Shown here in pieces: positions 52,299-61,268 of a DNA stretch of 64,000 nucleotides. The position numbers and the translations under genes were made by a program. Position 1 is the first letter of the stretch, and each line of letters opens with the position of its first letter. The notes under the pieces are model-generated. The model did not search any database. It saw only the letters and a program-made list of their open reading frames with translations, and was not told the origin of the DNA. Origin of the DNA: Streptomyces coeruleorubidus (GTDB lineage: Bacteria; Actinomycetota; Actinomycetes; Streptomycetales; Streptomycetaceae); the NCBI RefSeq assembly GCF_008705135.1, contig NZ_CP023694.1, forward strand, positions 9,027,001 to 9,091,000. Direction: 5' to 3'.

Positions 52299-53390
52299 AT
52301 GACCATGCGCGTCCTCAGCGTCCGCGGCACCCTGCCCGAGCACCGCCACCGACAGGAGGAGATCACCGAGTCCTTCACCACCACGCTGGTCGGGAAAACG
52401 GTCGATCGCCGTGTCGTCGAGCGGCTCCACCGCAACGTGTGCGTCGAGACCCGGCACACCGTGCTGCCGCTGGAGGAGTACGGCCGGATCGAGGACTTCG
52501 GCCAGTCGAACGACGTCTTCATCCGGGCCGGCGTCGAACTCGGCGGCCGCGCGGTCGTCGACGCGCTCAAGAGCGTCGGCCTCACACCGGCCGATGTCGA
52601 CTACATCGTCTCCTGCACGGTGACCGGCCTGGCCGTGCCCTCCCTGGAGGCCCGGGTCGCGGCGGAGATCGGACTGCGCCCCGACGTGGTGCGCCTGCCC
52701 CTCGTCGGCCTCGGCTGCGTCGCCGGCGCGGCCGGCATCGCCCGCCTGAACGACCTGCTGCGCGGCCGCCCCGACGCCGTGGCGGTGCTGATGTCTGTCG
52801 AGTTGTGTTCGCTCACGCTCCAGCGCGACGACACCTCGGTCGCCAACGCCGTGGCGAGCGGCCTGTTCGGCGACGGTGCTGCCGCCGTGGTGGCCGTCGG
52901 GGGCGAGCACCCCCTCGCACAGAACGACGACCCCGCCGCTCCTGTAGTGCTGGCCTCACGCAGCCGCCTCTACCCCGACTCCGAACGCATGATGGGCTGG
53001 GACGTCGGCTCCGGCGGCTTCAGAGTCGTTCTCGACTCCGCGGTCCCCGACCTGGTGCGCCGGTACGTCGGCGACGACGTCCGCGGCTTCCTCGCCGATC
53101 ACGGACTGACCAGCCGCGACCTCGACTGGTACGTCGCGCACCCCGGCGGCCCCAAGGTCCTCGAGGCGTTGCAGGACGCCCTCGGCGTCGAGCGGGAAGC
53201 GCTGGGCGTGACCTGGGACTCGCTGCGCCGGATCGGCAATCTGTCCTCCGCCTCGGTGCTGCATGTCCTGGCGGACACGCTCGCCGACCACCCGCCCCCG
53301 CCCGGCTCCTACGGGCTCATGCTCGCCATGGGCCCGGGATTCTGCTCCGAACTCGTACTCCTCCGCGCCCCGGGTGGTGGTGGACAGTGA
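52299..53390 (+). CDS. srsA: Type III polyketide synthase, alkylresorcinol synthase (SrsA-like)
   Basis: A 363-residue chalcone-synthase-fold enzyme. The triad is C140 in GLGCVAGAAG, H281 in YVAHPGGP and N314 in GNLSSASV. By gene order it corresponds to SrsA of the srsABC phenolic-lipid operon of S. griseus, which condenses a fatty acyl starter with malonyl- and methylmalonyl-CoA to alkylresorcinol. Start ATG 52299 follows CAGGAG. The stop overlaps the methyltransferase start (GTGA). Starter and extender choice cannot be read from the sequence. Confidence 0.93.
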   Translation: MTMRVLSVRGTLPEHRHRQEEITESFTTTLVGKTVDRRVVERLHRNVCVETRHTVLPLEEYGRIEDFGQSNDVFIRAGVELGGRAVVDALKSVGLTPADVDYIVSCTVTGLAVPSLEARVAAEIGLRPDVVRLPLVGLGCVAGAAGIARLNDLLRGRPDAVAVLMSVELCSLTLQRDDTSVANAVASGLFGDGAAAVVAVGGEHPLAQNDDPAAPVVLASRSRLYPDSERMMGWDVGSGGFRVVLDSAVPDLVRRYVGDDVRGFLADHGLTSRDLDWYVAHPGGPKVLEALQDALGVEREALGVTWDSLRRIGNLSSASVLHVLADTLADHPPPPGSYGLMLAMGPGFCSELVLLRAPGGGGQ

Positions 53391-53905
53391 GCAGCGAAGC
53401 CTGGTTCACCGTGCTGGTGCTGGCCGTGGGACTGGAGCGGATCGCCGAGCTGGCCGTCTCCCACCGCAACGCCGCCTGGAGCCTCGCGCGGGGCGGCGTG
53501 GAGTCCGGGCGGGGGCACTACCCGTTCATGGTGGTGCTGCACACCGGCCTCCTCGTCGGCGCGCTCGCGGAGGTGTGGCTGCGCCGCCCGGACGTCGTAC
53601 CGGTCCTGGCCTGGTCGATGCTCGCCCTCGTCGTGCTCGCGCAAGGGCTGCGCTGGTGGTGCATCGCCACGCTGGGCCGGCAGTGGAACACCCGGGTGAT
53701 CGTCGTACCCGGCGCCGCGCGAGTGACCGGCGGACCCTACCGCTGGATCCCGCACCCGAACTACGTCGCCGTCGTCATCGAGGGGCTCGCGCTTCCCCTC
53801 GTGCAGGCGGCCTGGATCACGGCGGTCGTCTTCACCGCGCTCAACGGGCTCCTGCTCGCCACCCGCGTCCGCGCCGAGGCCGCTGCCCTGACACGGCTGG
53901 CCTGA
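53387..53905 (+). CDS. srsB: ICMT-like membrane methyltransferase (SrsB-like)
   Basis: A 172-residue membrane protein with four or five hydrophobic segments and the isoprenylcysteine-methyltransferase signature GGPYRWIPHPNYVAVVIEG near the C-terminus. In the srs pathway SrsB O-methylates the alkylresorcinol. GTG 53387 overlaps the srsA stop, and srsC starts 10 bases after its end. Order and size match srsB. Confidence 0.92.
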   Translation: MSSEAWFTVLVLAVGLERIAELAVSHRNAAWSLARGGVESGRGHYPFMVVLHTGLLVGALAEVWLRRPDVVPVLAWSMLALVVLAQGLRWWCIATLGRQWNTRVIVVPGAARVTGGPYRWIPHPNYVAVVIEGLALPLVQAAWITAVVFTALNGLLLATRVRAEAAALTRLA

Positions 53906-53915
53906 GGAGGCACGC

Positions 53916-55001
53916 ATGGATCTGCTCGTCGTCGGCGGGGGACCCGCGGGCCTGGCCACGGCCCTGCACGCGGCCCGCGCGGGGCTCGACGTCACCGTCT
54001 GGGAGCAGCGCGCCGGCGTCGTCGACAAGGCGTGCGGCGAGGGCCTGATGCCGGGCGCCGTCGCAGCGTTGGCCGCACTGGGCGTGCACCCGCCGGGGCA
54101 CTCCCTGCGGGGCATTCGCTACGTCGCCGGGCCCCGCCGCGTCGACGCGGACTTCAGGGCGGGCCCGGGGCGCGGGGTGCGTCGTACGACATTGCACGCG
54201 CTGTTGCGCGAGGCGGTGCTGGCAGCGGGCGTACGCGTCGACCAGCGCACCGCGCGTCACGTCAAGCAGGACCGGGACGGGGTGGTGGTCGACGGCACCC
54301 GCGCCGGCCACCTCGTAGCGGCCGACGGCCTGCACTCGCCGATCCGCCGCGCCCTCGGGCTGAACCGACCGCGCCGGTCCCCCCTGCGGCACGGGCTGCG
54401 GCGCCACTACACGCTCGCCCCCTGGAGCGACCACGTCGAGGTGCACTGGGCCCGCGAGGCGGAGGCCTACGTGACGCCGGTGGCCGACGACCTCGTGGGC
54501 GTCGCGGTGCTCACCACCGCCCGCCGGTCGTTCGACGACCACCTCGCCGCCTTCCCCGAGCTGCGGGAGCGGCTGGCCGGGGCCGGCCTCGCCGGACCGG
54601 TACGGGGAGCAGGCCCGCTCCGTCAGGTCGCGAGCGCGCGCACGGCCGGCCGGGTACTGCTCGTGGGCGACGCCGCCGGTTACGTCGATGCCCTGACCGG
54701 TGAGGGCATCGCGCTGGCGCTCGCGCAGGCGCCCGCCGCGGTGCGGGCCATCATCAGCGGTGACCCGGCGGCCTACGAGGGGGAGTGGCGGCGGCTCACC
54801 CGGCGCTACCGCTGGCTGACGCACGCGCTCCTCGGCGCGACGCGCAAGCCCCCGGCCCGCGCAGCGCTGCTGCCCGTCGCACAACGGCTGCCGTGGCTGT
54901 TCTCCGCGACCGTCGCCATGCTGGCGCGTCCGGCGGACGAGCGGGCCACGGCACGGCACCTCGACTCACCGCAGCGAGAATGGCACCGTAAAGCGCCATG
55001 A
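53916..55001 (+). CDS. srsC: FAD-dependent aromatic oxygenase (SrsC-like)
   Basis: A 361-residue flavoprotein of the PHBH/geranylgeranyl-reductase-like fold. FAD motifs: VVGGGPAGLATALHAARAG, the DG-type segment LVAADGLHSPIRRALG and LVGDAAGYVDALTGEGI. In srs clusters SrsC hydroxylates the methylated alkylresorcinol, which then oxidises to alkylbenzoquinone. The stop overlaps the membrane spermidine-synthase-like gene by four bases (ATGA). Confidence 0.9.
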   Translation: MDLLVVGGGPAGLATALHAARAGLDVTVWEQRAGVVDKACGEGLMPGAVAALAALGVHPPGHSLRGIRYVAGPRRVDADFRAGPGRGVRRTTLHALLREAVLAAGVRVDQRTARHVKQDRDGVVVDGTRAGHLVAADGLHSPIRRALGLNRPRRSPLRHGLRRHYTLAPWSDHVEVHWAREAEAYVTPVADDLVGVAVLTTARRSFDDHLAAFPELRERLAGAGLAGPVRGAGPLRQVASARTAGRVLLVGDAAGYVDALTGEGIALALAQAPAAVRAIISGDPAAYEGEWRRLTRRYRWLTHALLGATRKPPARAALLPVAQRLPWLFSATVAMLARPADERATARHLDSPQREWHRKAP

Positions 55002-57001
55002 AGGGGACTGAATCGGGGCAATCAGTAAGATCGGTGCGCTGGAGGCTCGTGCTGGCCAGCACCACCATGCTCTTCGTCGAGCTGGCGCTGATCAGATGGG
55101 CGGGCGCCAACGTCGTCCACCTGAGTTACTTCTCGAACTTCATCCTGCTGGGATCGTTCCTCGGCATCGGCGTCGGGTTCCTGATCCCCGCCGAGCGCGG
55201 ACAGTGGCTCAAGCGCTGGACACCCGTTCCGCTCGCGCTGCTGGTCATTCTGGTGCGCGAGTACCCGGTGCAGGTGCGCCAGAGCAGCAGCGAGGTCCTG
55301 TACTTCACCGCCGTGAAGACCACCGGCCTTCCCGAGTGGGTGACGCTGCCGGCCATCTTCCTGCTGACCGCGGTGATCATGGCGGGGATCGGAAAGATCA
55401 CCGCGGATCTCTTCCGCCAGCTCCCCTCGCTCGACGCCTACCGCTACGACCTGATCGGCAGCATCACCGGCTCGCTGTCCTTCGCCGTGCTGTCCTGGCT
55501 GCGCGCTCCCTCGGTCGTCTGGGGCGTACTCGCCACCGCGGCCCTGCTGGTCCTCGGCGGACGGCGCAACTCCCTGCGGTACGGCATTCCCCTCACGGCG
55601 ATGGTCGCCGCGCTCTTCCTGGAGACGACGACGAGCGGCATCTCCTGGTCGCCCTACTACAAGATCGAACTCAAACCCTCGCCGACCACCACCCGGACCT
55701 GGTACATCTCGGCCAACGGCGTCCCCCACCAGAGCACCGCCCCGCAAGCCGTGCTGATGCGGGAGGACTCGCCCTACCGCCAGGCGTACGACCAGACGCC
55801 CCGCAACCCCCACAAGCGCGTGCTGATCATCGGCGCCGGCAACGGCAACGACGTCGCGGTCGCACTCGCCTACGGAGCGGAGCACGTGGACGCGGTCGAG
55901 ATCGATCCCCGGCTCCAGGAGATCGGCTCACAACTGCACCCCGCGAGGCCTTACGACGACCCGAGGGTGCGCGCGCACATCGACGACGGGCGCGCCTTCC
56001 TGGAGCGGACGAAGACCAAGTACGACCTGATCGTCCTGGCCCTGCCGGACTCGCTGACGCTGGTCGCCGGTGCGAGCAACCTGCGCCTGGAGAGCTACCT
56101 GTTCACCCGGCAGGCCTTCGAGGCCGCACGCGACCACCTGGCGCCGAACGGCGCGTTCGCCATGTACAACTACTACCGCGAGAGCTGGCTGGTGGACCGC
56201 TTCGCGGGGAGCCTCGACGACGTCTACGGTCACGCCCCCTGCATGACGACGTTCAAGAGGAACGCGGCCGTGCTGGTGGCCGGGATGACGCCCGCCGACC
56301 AGTCCTGCGCGCAGACCTGGCGGCCCAGCGGCGCGGTCCCGGCGGCCGCGAGCGACGACCATCCCTTCCCGTACCTGCTGCACCGGAGCATCCCCACGCT
56401 CTACCTGGGCGCCCTGGGCACGATCCTGCTGGTGACGCTCCTGTCGGTGCGCCTGACCGGGGTCCGCATCCGCGGCACGCTCCGCTACACCGACATGTTC
56501 CTGCTGGGTGCGGCCTTCATGCTGCTCGAAACGAAGAACGTGATCGGCTTCGCCCTCTACTTCGGCACGACCTGGCTGGTCAACGCACTCGTCTTCTTCG
56601 GAGTCCTGGTCGCCGTCCTCGCGGCGGTGGAGGTCCGGCGCAGGCTGCGGAGGGTCAACCAACTGCTGCTGCAACTGCTGCTCTTCGGCTCCCTCGCGGT
56701 GGTCTGGCTCGTCCCCGCGGGCGCGGTGCTGTCCCTGCCCTTCGCCGCCCGGCTCGCCGCCGCCATCGCCCTGGCCTTCACCCCGATCTTCTGCGCCAAC
56801 CTCATCTTCTCGGACCGCCTCGCCCTCGCCCCGGACCCGACCTCGGCGTTCGGCGCGAACCTGCTGGGCGCGATGACCGGGGGCGCGATCGAGTACCTCG
56901 CCCTGGTGACGGGCTATCAGGCACTGCTCCTGGTCGTCGCAGCCCTGTACCTCGGGGCGTTCGCCGCCATGCGCTCCGCGGGGCGCGCGGCGGTGACCTG
57001 A
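54998..57001 (+). CDS. Membrane-embedded spermidine-synthase-like protein
   Basis: A 667-residue protein. Seven or so membrane segments (about residues 15-210) precede a SAM-binding aminopropyltransferase-like domain (VLIIGAGNGNDVAVALAYG, VDAVEIDPRLQEIG, DDGRAFLERTKTKYDLIVL). About seven more membrane segments follow (about 465-660). Such transporter-like membrane spermidine synthase homologs are common in actinomycetes, but their chemistry is mostly unknown. Coupling to srsC is unexpected and implies a role in modifying or handling the phenolic lipid (inference). Confidence 0.88.
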   Translation: MKGTESGQSVRSVRWRLVLASTTMLFVELALIRWAGANVVHLSYFSNFILLGSFLGIGVGFLIPAERGQWLKRWTPVPLALLVILVREYPVQVRQSSSEVLYFTAVKTTGLPEWVTLPAIFLLTAVIMAGIGKITADLFRQLPSLDAYRYDLIGSITGSLSFAVLSWLRAPSVVWGVLATAALLVLGGRRNSLRYGIPLTAMVAALFLETTTSGISWSPYYKIELKPSPTTTRTWYISANGVPHQSTAPQAVLMREDSPYRQAYDQTPRNPHKRVLIIGAGNGNDVAVALAYGAEHVDAVEIDPRLQEIGSQLHPARPYDDPRVRAHIDDGRAFLERTKTKYDLIVLALPDSLTLVAGASNLRLESYLFTRQAFEAARDHLAPNGAFAMYNYYRESWLVDRFAGSLDDVYGHAPCMTTFKRNAAVLVAGMTPADQSCAQTWRPSGAVPAAASDDHPFPYLLHRSIPTLYLGALGTILLVTLLSVRLTGVRIRGTLRYTDMFLLGAAFMLLETKNVIGFALYFGTTWLVNALVFFGVLVAVLAAVEVRRRLRRVNQLLLQLLLFGSLAVVWLVPAGAVLSLPFAARLAAAIALAFTPIFCANLIFSDRLALAPDPTSAFGANLLGAMTGGAIEYLALVTGYQALLLVVAALYLGAFAAMRSAGRAAVT

Positions 57002-57064
57002 CAAGGAGCGGCCCTCAGCCCACGCACCGGCATGTGCCCCGACGACGCCCCACCACGGTCACCG

Positions 57065-57964
57065 TCACACCGCCGCCTGACCGTCGACGGCAACACCCAG
57101 CCGCTCTGCCACGGTCGTGAGTACCACTCCCAGCGGGAGCGCAACCCGGGTGACGGCGTGCCGGTCGCCCCTGGTCGGCTCCAGATTGACGATCAGCACC
57201 GGCTTCCCGGCCTCGGCCGCCTGGCGGACGAAGCGGAGCCCGGACATCACCGTCAGTGAGGAGCCGAGGACCAGCAGCGACGCCGACTCACGGACCAGCT
57301 CGCGGCAGTGCTCGACCCGGCGTGGCGGAACGGCCTCGCCGAAGAACACCACGTCCGGTTTGAGGATGCCGCCGCAGCTCGTGCAGGGCACCACGCGGAA
57401 GTCTCCGACCTGTGCGTCGGTGAGGTCGGCGTCACCGTCCGGGTTGATTCCGGCGGCCACGGGATCGAAGCCCGGATTGGCCTCCTCCAGCCGCCGGGCG
57501 AGTTCGCCGCGCGGGCTGAAGGCGCCGCAGGCGAGGCAGACGACCCGGGCCAGGCTCCCGTGGAGTTCCACCACGTCCTCGCTGCCGGCGGCCTGGTGCA
57601 GGCCGTCGACGTTCTGGGTGATGACCCCCGACAGCAGGTCGTGCCGCCCGAAGGCGGCCACCGCCCGGTGCCCGGCGTTGGGGCGGGCGCGGCCGAAGGT
57701 GCGCCAGCCGAGATGGCTGCGCGCCCAGTACCGGCGCCGGGCCTGGGCACTGCCGGTGAAGTCCTGGTAGGTCATCGGTGTGTGCCGGCTGAGGCTCCCG
57801 CCCTCGCCGCGGTAGTCGGGAATGCCCGACTCCGTGGAGATGCCCGCTCCGCTGAGCACCAGCACACCGCCGGTGCTCAGCGCGTCGGCGACCGGCTCCG
57901 GATCCGCGGTACCAGGCGGCAGGTCCTCGGGAGGCGTCCAGCTCAAGGTGGGGCGCATGCGCAT
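57065..57964 (-). CDS. Sirtuin NAD-dependent protein deacylase
   Basis: A 299-residue Sir2 enzyme that removes acyl groups from protein lysines using NAD. Motifs: VLSGAGISTESGIPDYRG, TQNVDGLHQAAG, catalytic His in VELHGSL, zinc Cys pairs CLACG and CTSCGG, and LGSSLTVMSG. Start ATG 57964 (MRMRPTLSW) fits actinobacterial sirtuins; an ATG at 58012 is possible. It converges with the previous gene (63-base gap) and is divergent from the dehydrogenase gene. Confidence 0.92.
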   Translation of the reverse strand: MRMRPTLSWTPPEDLPPGTADPEPVADALSTGGVLVLSGAGISTESGIPDYRGEGGSLSRHTPMTYQDFTGSAQARRRYWARSHLGWRTFGRARPNAGHRAVAAFGRHDLLSGVITQNVDGLHQAAGSEDVVELHGSLARVVCLACGAFSPRGELARRLEEANPGFDPVAAGINPDGDADLTDAQVGDFRVVPCTSCGGILKPDVVFFGEAVPPRRVEHCRELVRESASLLVLGSSLTVMSGLRFVRQAAEAGKPVLIVNLEPTRGDRHAVTRVALPLGVVLTTVAERLGVAVDGQAAV

Positions 57965-58110
57965 GCCGTCAGGGTACGGAACAGCGGCACTGGCCCGGTC
58001 GTGTCCCTTCATGTCGGCCGGCCGGTGCTGAAAGCCTCTGAACGGGACACACGGTCAGGCAGCGGCGTGCAGCTGTCGCGCGCCGCCCGGCGAGAGGGAC
58101 GAGGTGGGCG

Positions 58111-59157
58111 ATGCGAGCGTTGACTGTGCGGCCCGGCGCCAAGGACTCCCTGGAGGTGACGGATGTGCCCGACCCCGCCCCGGCTGCGGGGGAGCTGTTG
58201 GTGGAGGGCCTGGCGGTGGGGGTGTGCGGAACGGACAGGGAGATCGCCCGCGGTGAGTACGGCTGGGCCCCACCGGGCCGTGAGCGGCTGGTCCTGGGGC
58301 ATGAGTCCCTCGGCCGGGTGCGGCAGGCGCCGCCCGCCGGCGGCTTCTCGGCCGGTGACCTGGTCGCCGGGGTGGTGCGCCGCCCGGACCCCGAGCCGTG
58401 CGGGGCCTGCGCACGCGGTGAGTTCGACATGTGCCGCAACGGCCGCTACACCGAACGCGGCATCAAGGAGATCGACGGTTACGGCGCGCAGACGTGGTGC
58501 GTGGAGGCCGACTACGCGGTGAAGCTGGAGCCGCGTCTGGACCGCGCCGGTGTGCTCATGGAGCCGGCCACCGTGGTGGCGAAGGCATGGGAGCAGGTGG
58601 AGCGTGTCGGTGCCCGTTCGTGGTTCGAGCCTCAGCGCGTCCTGGTGACCGGTGCGGGGCCCATCGGTCTGCTGGCCGCCCTCCTGGGCACACAGCGCGG
58701 ACTGGACGTGCATGTGCTCGACCGGGTGACCGAGGGGCCGAAGCCCACCCTGGTGCGGGATCTGGGCGCCGCCTACCACGCGAAGGACATCGAGCACGTC
58801 ATCTCCGCCGTGTGCCCGGACATCGTCCTCGAAGCGACCGGCGCGAACGAGGCCGTGTTCGCCTCGCTGACCGGCACCGCGCCCTACGGAGTGGTGTGCC
58901 TGACCGGTGTGTCGCCCGTCGGCCGCAGGATGACCGTGGACGCGGGTGCCATCAACAGGGAGATGGTGCTGCAGAACGACGCGGTGGTGGGCTCGGTCAA
59001 CGCCAACCTGCGTCACTACCGTCAGGCTGCCGACGCGCTGGCCGCGGCCGACCTGTCGTGGCTCGAGCGCGTGATCACCCGGCGGGTGCCGCTGGAGCGC
59101 GCGACGGAGGCGTTCACGCCGCGACCGGACGACGTCAAGGTAGTCATCGAGCTCTGA
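58111..59157 (+). CDS. Glucose 1-dehydrogenase-like zinc alcohol dehydrogenase
   Basis: A 348-residue medium-chain dehydrogenase. N-terminal VCGTDREIARGEYG and LVLGHESLGRV hold catalytic zinc ligands; the structural zinc lobe appears reduced to CGACARGEFDMC. The cofactor site is VLVTGAGPIGLLAALLG. INREMVLQNDAVVGSVNAN is characteristic of the archaeal-type glucose dehydrogenase branch. It should oxidise glucose to gluconolactone. A gluconokinase gene follows after 48 bases, which supports this substrate. Confidence 0.9.
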   Translation: MRALTVRPGAKDSLEVTDVPDPAPAAGELLVEGLAVGVCGTDREIARGEYGWAPPGRERLVLGHESLGRVRQAPPAGGFSAGDLVAGVVRRPDPEPCGACARGEFDMCRNGRYTERGIKEIDGYGAQTWCVEADYAVKLEPRLDRAGVLMEPATVVAKAWEQVERVGARSWFEPQRVLVTGAGPIGLLAALLGTQRGLDVHVLDRVTEGPKPTLVRDLGAAYHAKDIEHVISAVCPDIVLEATGANEAVFASLTGTAPYGVVCLTGVSPVGRRMTVDAGAINREMVLQNDAVVGSVNANLRHYRQAADALAAADLSWLERVITRRVPLERATEAFTPRPDDVKVVIEL

Positions 59158-59205
59158 AGGCATTCATCGAGCTCCAGGCGACAGGACGCGAAGGGAAGGT
59201 TCTGG

Positions 59206-59715
59206 ATGTCTCACCACACTGCTCGCTTGGTGGTGGTCATGGGCGTGTCCGGCTCGGGGAAGACCACTGTGGGCCGGTTGCTGGCACAGCGTCTCGGTGT
59301 TCCTTACGCCGAGGGGGACGACTTCCACCCCGCATCCAACGTGGCGAAGATGCGGGCCGGTCACCCCCTGGATGACGAGGACCGCCGCCCCTGGCTGGAC
59401 GAGATCGCACGATGGCTGACCGGTCACGCGGACAGCGGAGGCGTGGTGGCATGCTCGGCGCTGAAGCGGCGCTACCGTGACCGGCTGGCCTCCGCCGCGC
59501 CGCACGTCTTCTTCCTCCACCTCGACGGCTCGCCCGAACTGATCGCCGCACGCATCACCGCCAGGCGGGGTCACTTCATGCCACCCGAGCTGCTCCGCAC
59601 CCAGTTCGCCGACCTCGAACCGATGGGCGAGGACGAAGCGGGCGCGGCCGTCCCGATCGACGGCACACCGGAGCAGACCGCTGCCCTCGCGCATGCCGCC
59701 GTCACCTCCCCCTGA
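59206..59715 (+). CDS. gntK: Gluconokinase
   Basis: A 169-residue P-loop kinase that phosphorylates gluconate to 6-phosphogluconate. Walker A VMGVSGSGKTTVGRLLAQ, GDDFHPASNVAKMRAGHPLD and CSALKRRYRDRL are diagnostic of thermoresistant gluconokinase. It pairs with the glucose dehydrogenase gene to feed glucose into the pentose phosphate pathway without hexokinase. Confidence 0.95.
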   Translation: MSHHTARLVVVMGVSGSGKTTVGRLLAQRLGVPYAEGDDFHPASNVAKMRAGHPLDDEDRRPWLDEIARWLTGHADSGGVVACSALKRRYRDRLASAAPHVFFLHLDGSPELIAARITARRGHFMPPELLRTQFADLEPMGEDEAGAAVPIDGTPEQTAALAHAAVTSP

Positions 59716-59861
59716 GCCGTCCTGGCCCTACTGTTCTTTCCTGAACGGCAGTTGGCAGGCAATCGCCTCTTCTGTGATCACGTGTACAGATCGCAGTCTC
59801 CTGCGCGCAAAGTTCTCCCCGCACGATCGACATGTCCTCGACCTCGACCAAGGAAGTGCTT

Positions 59862-61175
59862 GTGAGAACCCACCGCATTCCGTGCAGAACCGCCGCCCTC
59901 GCCCTGGGCGCCGCCGTCCTCGCCCTCCTGATCCCCGCCCAGGCCGGGGCCGACGGCGGCCTGCCGACGGTCGCGCCCGTCAGCGAGACCCCCGCCCTCT
60001 ACGACGACGAGGCGGGCGGCAACTCCGACGCGGACGATCCGGCGATCTGGCGCAATGCGGCCGACCCCGACCGCAGCCTCGTCATCGCGACCGCCAAGGA
60101 GGGCGGCCTGCGGGTGTACGACCTGGACGCCCGCTTGGTGCAGTCGGTGCCCGCGCCCCGCCCGCCGGCCGAGGACGACGCCCCGGGCCGGTACAACAAC
60201 GTCGACCTCGTCACCGGTCTGCGCACCTCCACCGGCCGGGCCGACGTGGCCGTGGTCAGCGACCGCGGCAACGACCGGTTGCGGATCTACCGCATCGACC
60301 CGTCGAAGCCCGGCGGCCCGCTGACCGACATCACCGACCCGGCCACCGCGCCGGTCTTCTCCACCGACCAGGCCGAGATCAACGAACAGCGCACCGCTTA
60401 CGGCCTCGCCACCTGGCGGGACAAGTCCACCGGGCGTACCTACGCCCTGGTCAGCCGGCGGGAGCGGACCCGCCTCGCGCTGGTCGAACTGAAGCCGACC
60501 GCGAGCGGAACGGTCACTTACCAGAACGTCCGCACACTCGACCTGCCCGCCTCCTTCCGCCTCCCCGACGGCACCACCTGGTCCCCGTGCGCGGAGCCCG
60601 GCGAACTCCCGCAAGTCGAGGGCATGGTGGTGGACCCCGCCACCGGCACGCTCTACGCCGGCCAGGAGGACATCGGCATCTGGCGGATCCGCGCCGACCT
60701 CACCGGCAAGCCGGTCCTGGTGGACAAGGTCCGCGAGTTCGGCGTCCCCGGCGTCTACGACGAGGAGACCGAGGAGTGCGCGGCGGGCGCCGACCCCGGC
60801 TACGGCGGTGACCGGCTGTCCGCCGATGTCGAGGGTCTGACCCTGTACCAGGAGTCCGACGGGGACGGCTACCTGCTCGCCTCCAGCCAGGGCGACGACA
60901 CCTTCGCCGTGTACGACCGCGAGGTGAGCGAGGACAACGAGTACCAAGGCGGCTTCCGCGTCGGCGCGGCCTCGACGACCCTGGACGGGGCGCAGGAGTG
61001 CGACGGCGCCGCCGTCCTGAACTCCCCGCTCGGCAGCCGCTATCCGAACGGCCTGCTGGTCGTCCAGGACGGTCACGAGACCCCCGAGGTCCCCGACGGC
61101 GAGGGCGGCACGCGCACCGCGACCGGCTTCAAGTTCGTCGACCTGGGCGACGTGGTGGACGCCGCAGACCTGTGA
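59862..61175 (+). CDS. Secreted beta-propeller phytase
   Basis: A 437-residue extracellular phytase that releases phosphate from phytate using calcium. Signal peptide about 1-31 (RTAALALGAAVLALLIPAQA). Propeller motifs: SDADDPAIWRNAADPDRSLV, GRYNNVDLVTGL, VVSDRGNDRLRIYRI, LPQVEGMVVDPATGTLYAGQ, LSADVEGLTLYQ and NGLLVVQDGHETPE; the many acidic loop residues are the expected calcium ligands. GTG 59862 follows AAGGAAG; an ATG ten codons earlier has no ribosome site. A PHO-like element was sought but not convincingly found. Confidence 0.93.
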   Translation: MRTHRIPCRTAALALGAAVLALLIPAQAGADGGLPTVAPVSETPALYDDEAGGNSDADDPAIWRNAADPDRSLVIATAKEGGLRVYDLDARLVQSVPAPRPPAEDDAPGRYNNVDLVTGLRTSTGRADVAVVSDRGNDRLRIYRIDPSKPGGPLTDITDPATAPVFSTDQAEINEQRTAYGLATWRDKSTGRTYALVSRRERTRLALVELKPTASGTVTYQNVRTLDLPASFRLPDGTTWSPCAEPGELPQVEGMVVDPATGTLYAGQEDIGIWRIRADLTGKPVLVDKVREFGVPGVYDEETEECAAGADPGYGGDRLSADVEGLTLYQESDGDGYLLASSQGDDTFAVYDREVSEDNEYQGGFRVGAASTTLDGAQECDGAAVLNSPLGSRYPNGLLVVQDGHETPEVPDGEGGTRTATGFKFVDLGDVVDAADL

Positions 61176-61268
61176 GCGGCGCACCTGCCCGGCGCCCGGC
61201 CGCTTGAACAGGACGGCCCCGCTGTTACGACACCGCGACCCTCGGCCACCCGGGCGCCACCGCGCGAC

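Noticed and set aside
52129..52302. A 57-codon frame between the UbiA and type III PKS genes
   Set aside because: It starts on the UbiA stop but has no proper ribosome site, is Ala/Pro/Ser/Arg-rich, and resembles no known peptide. It is treated as a spacer.
59716..59861. PHO box for the phytase
   Set aside because: GTTCTCC near 59810 resembles one half of a Streptomyces GTTCACC repeat, but a second properly spaced copy is not present.
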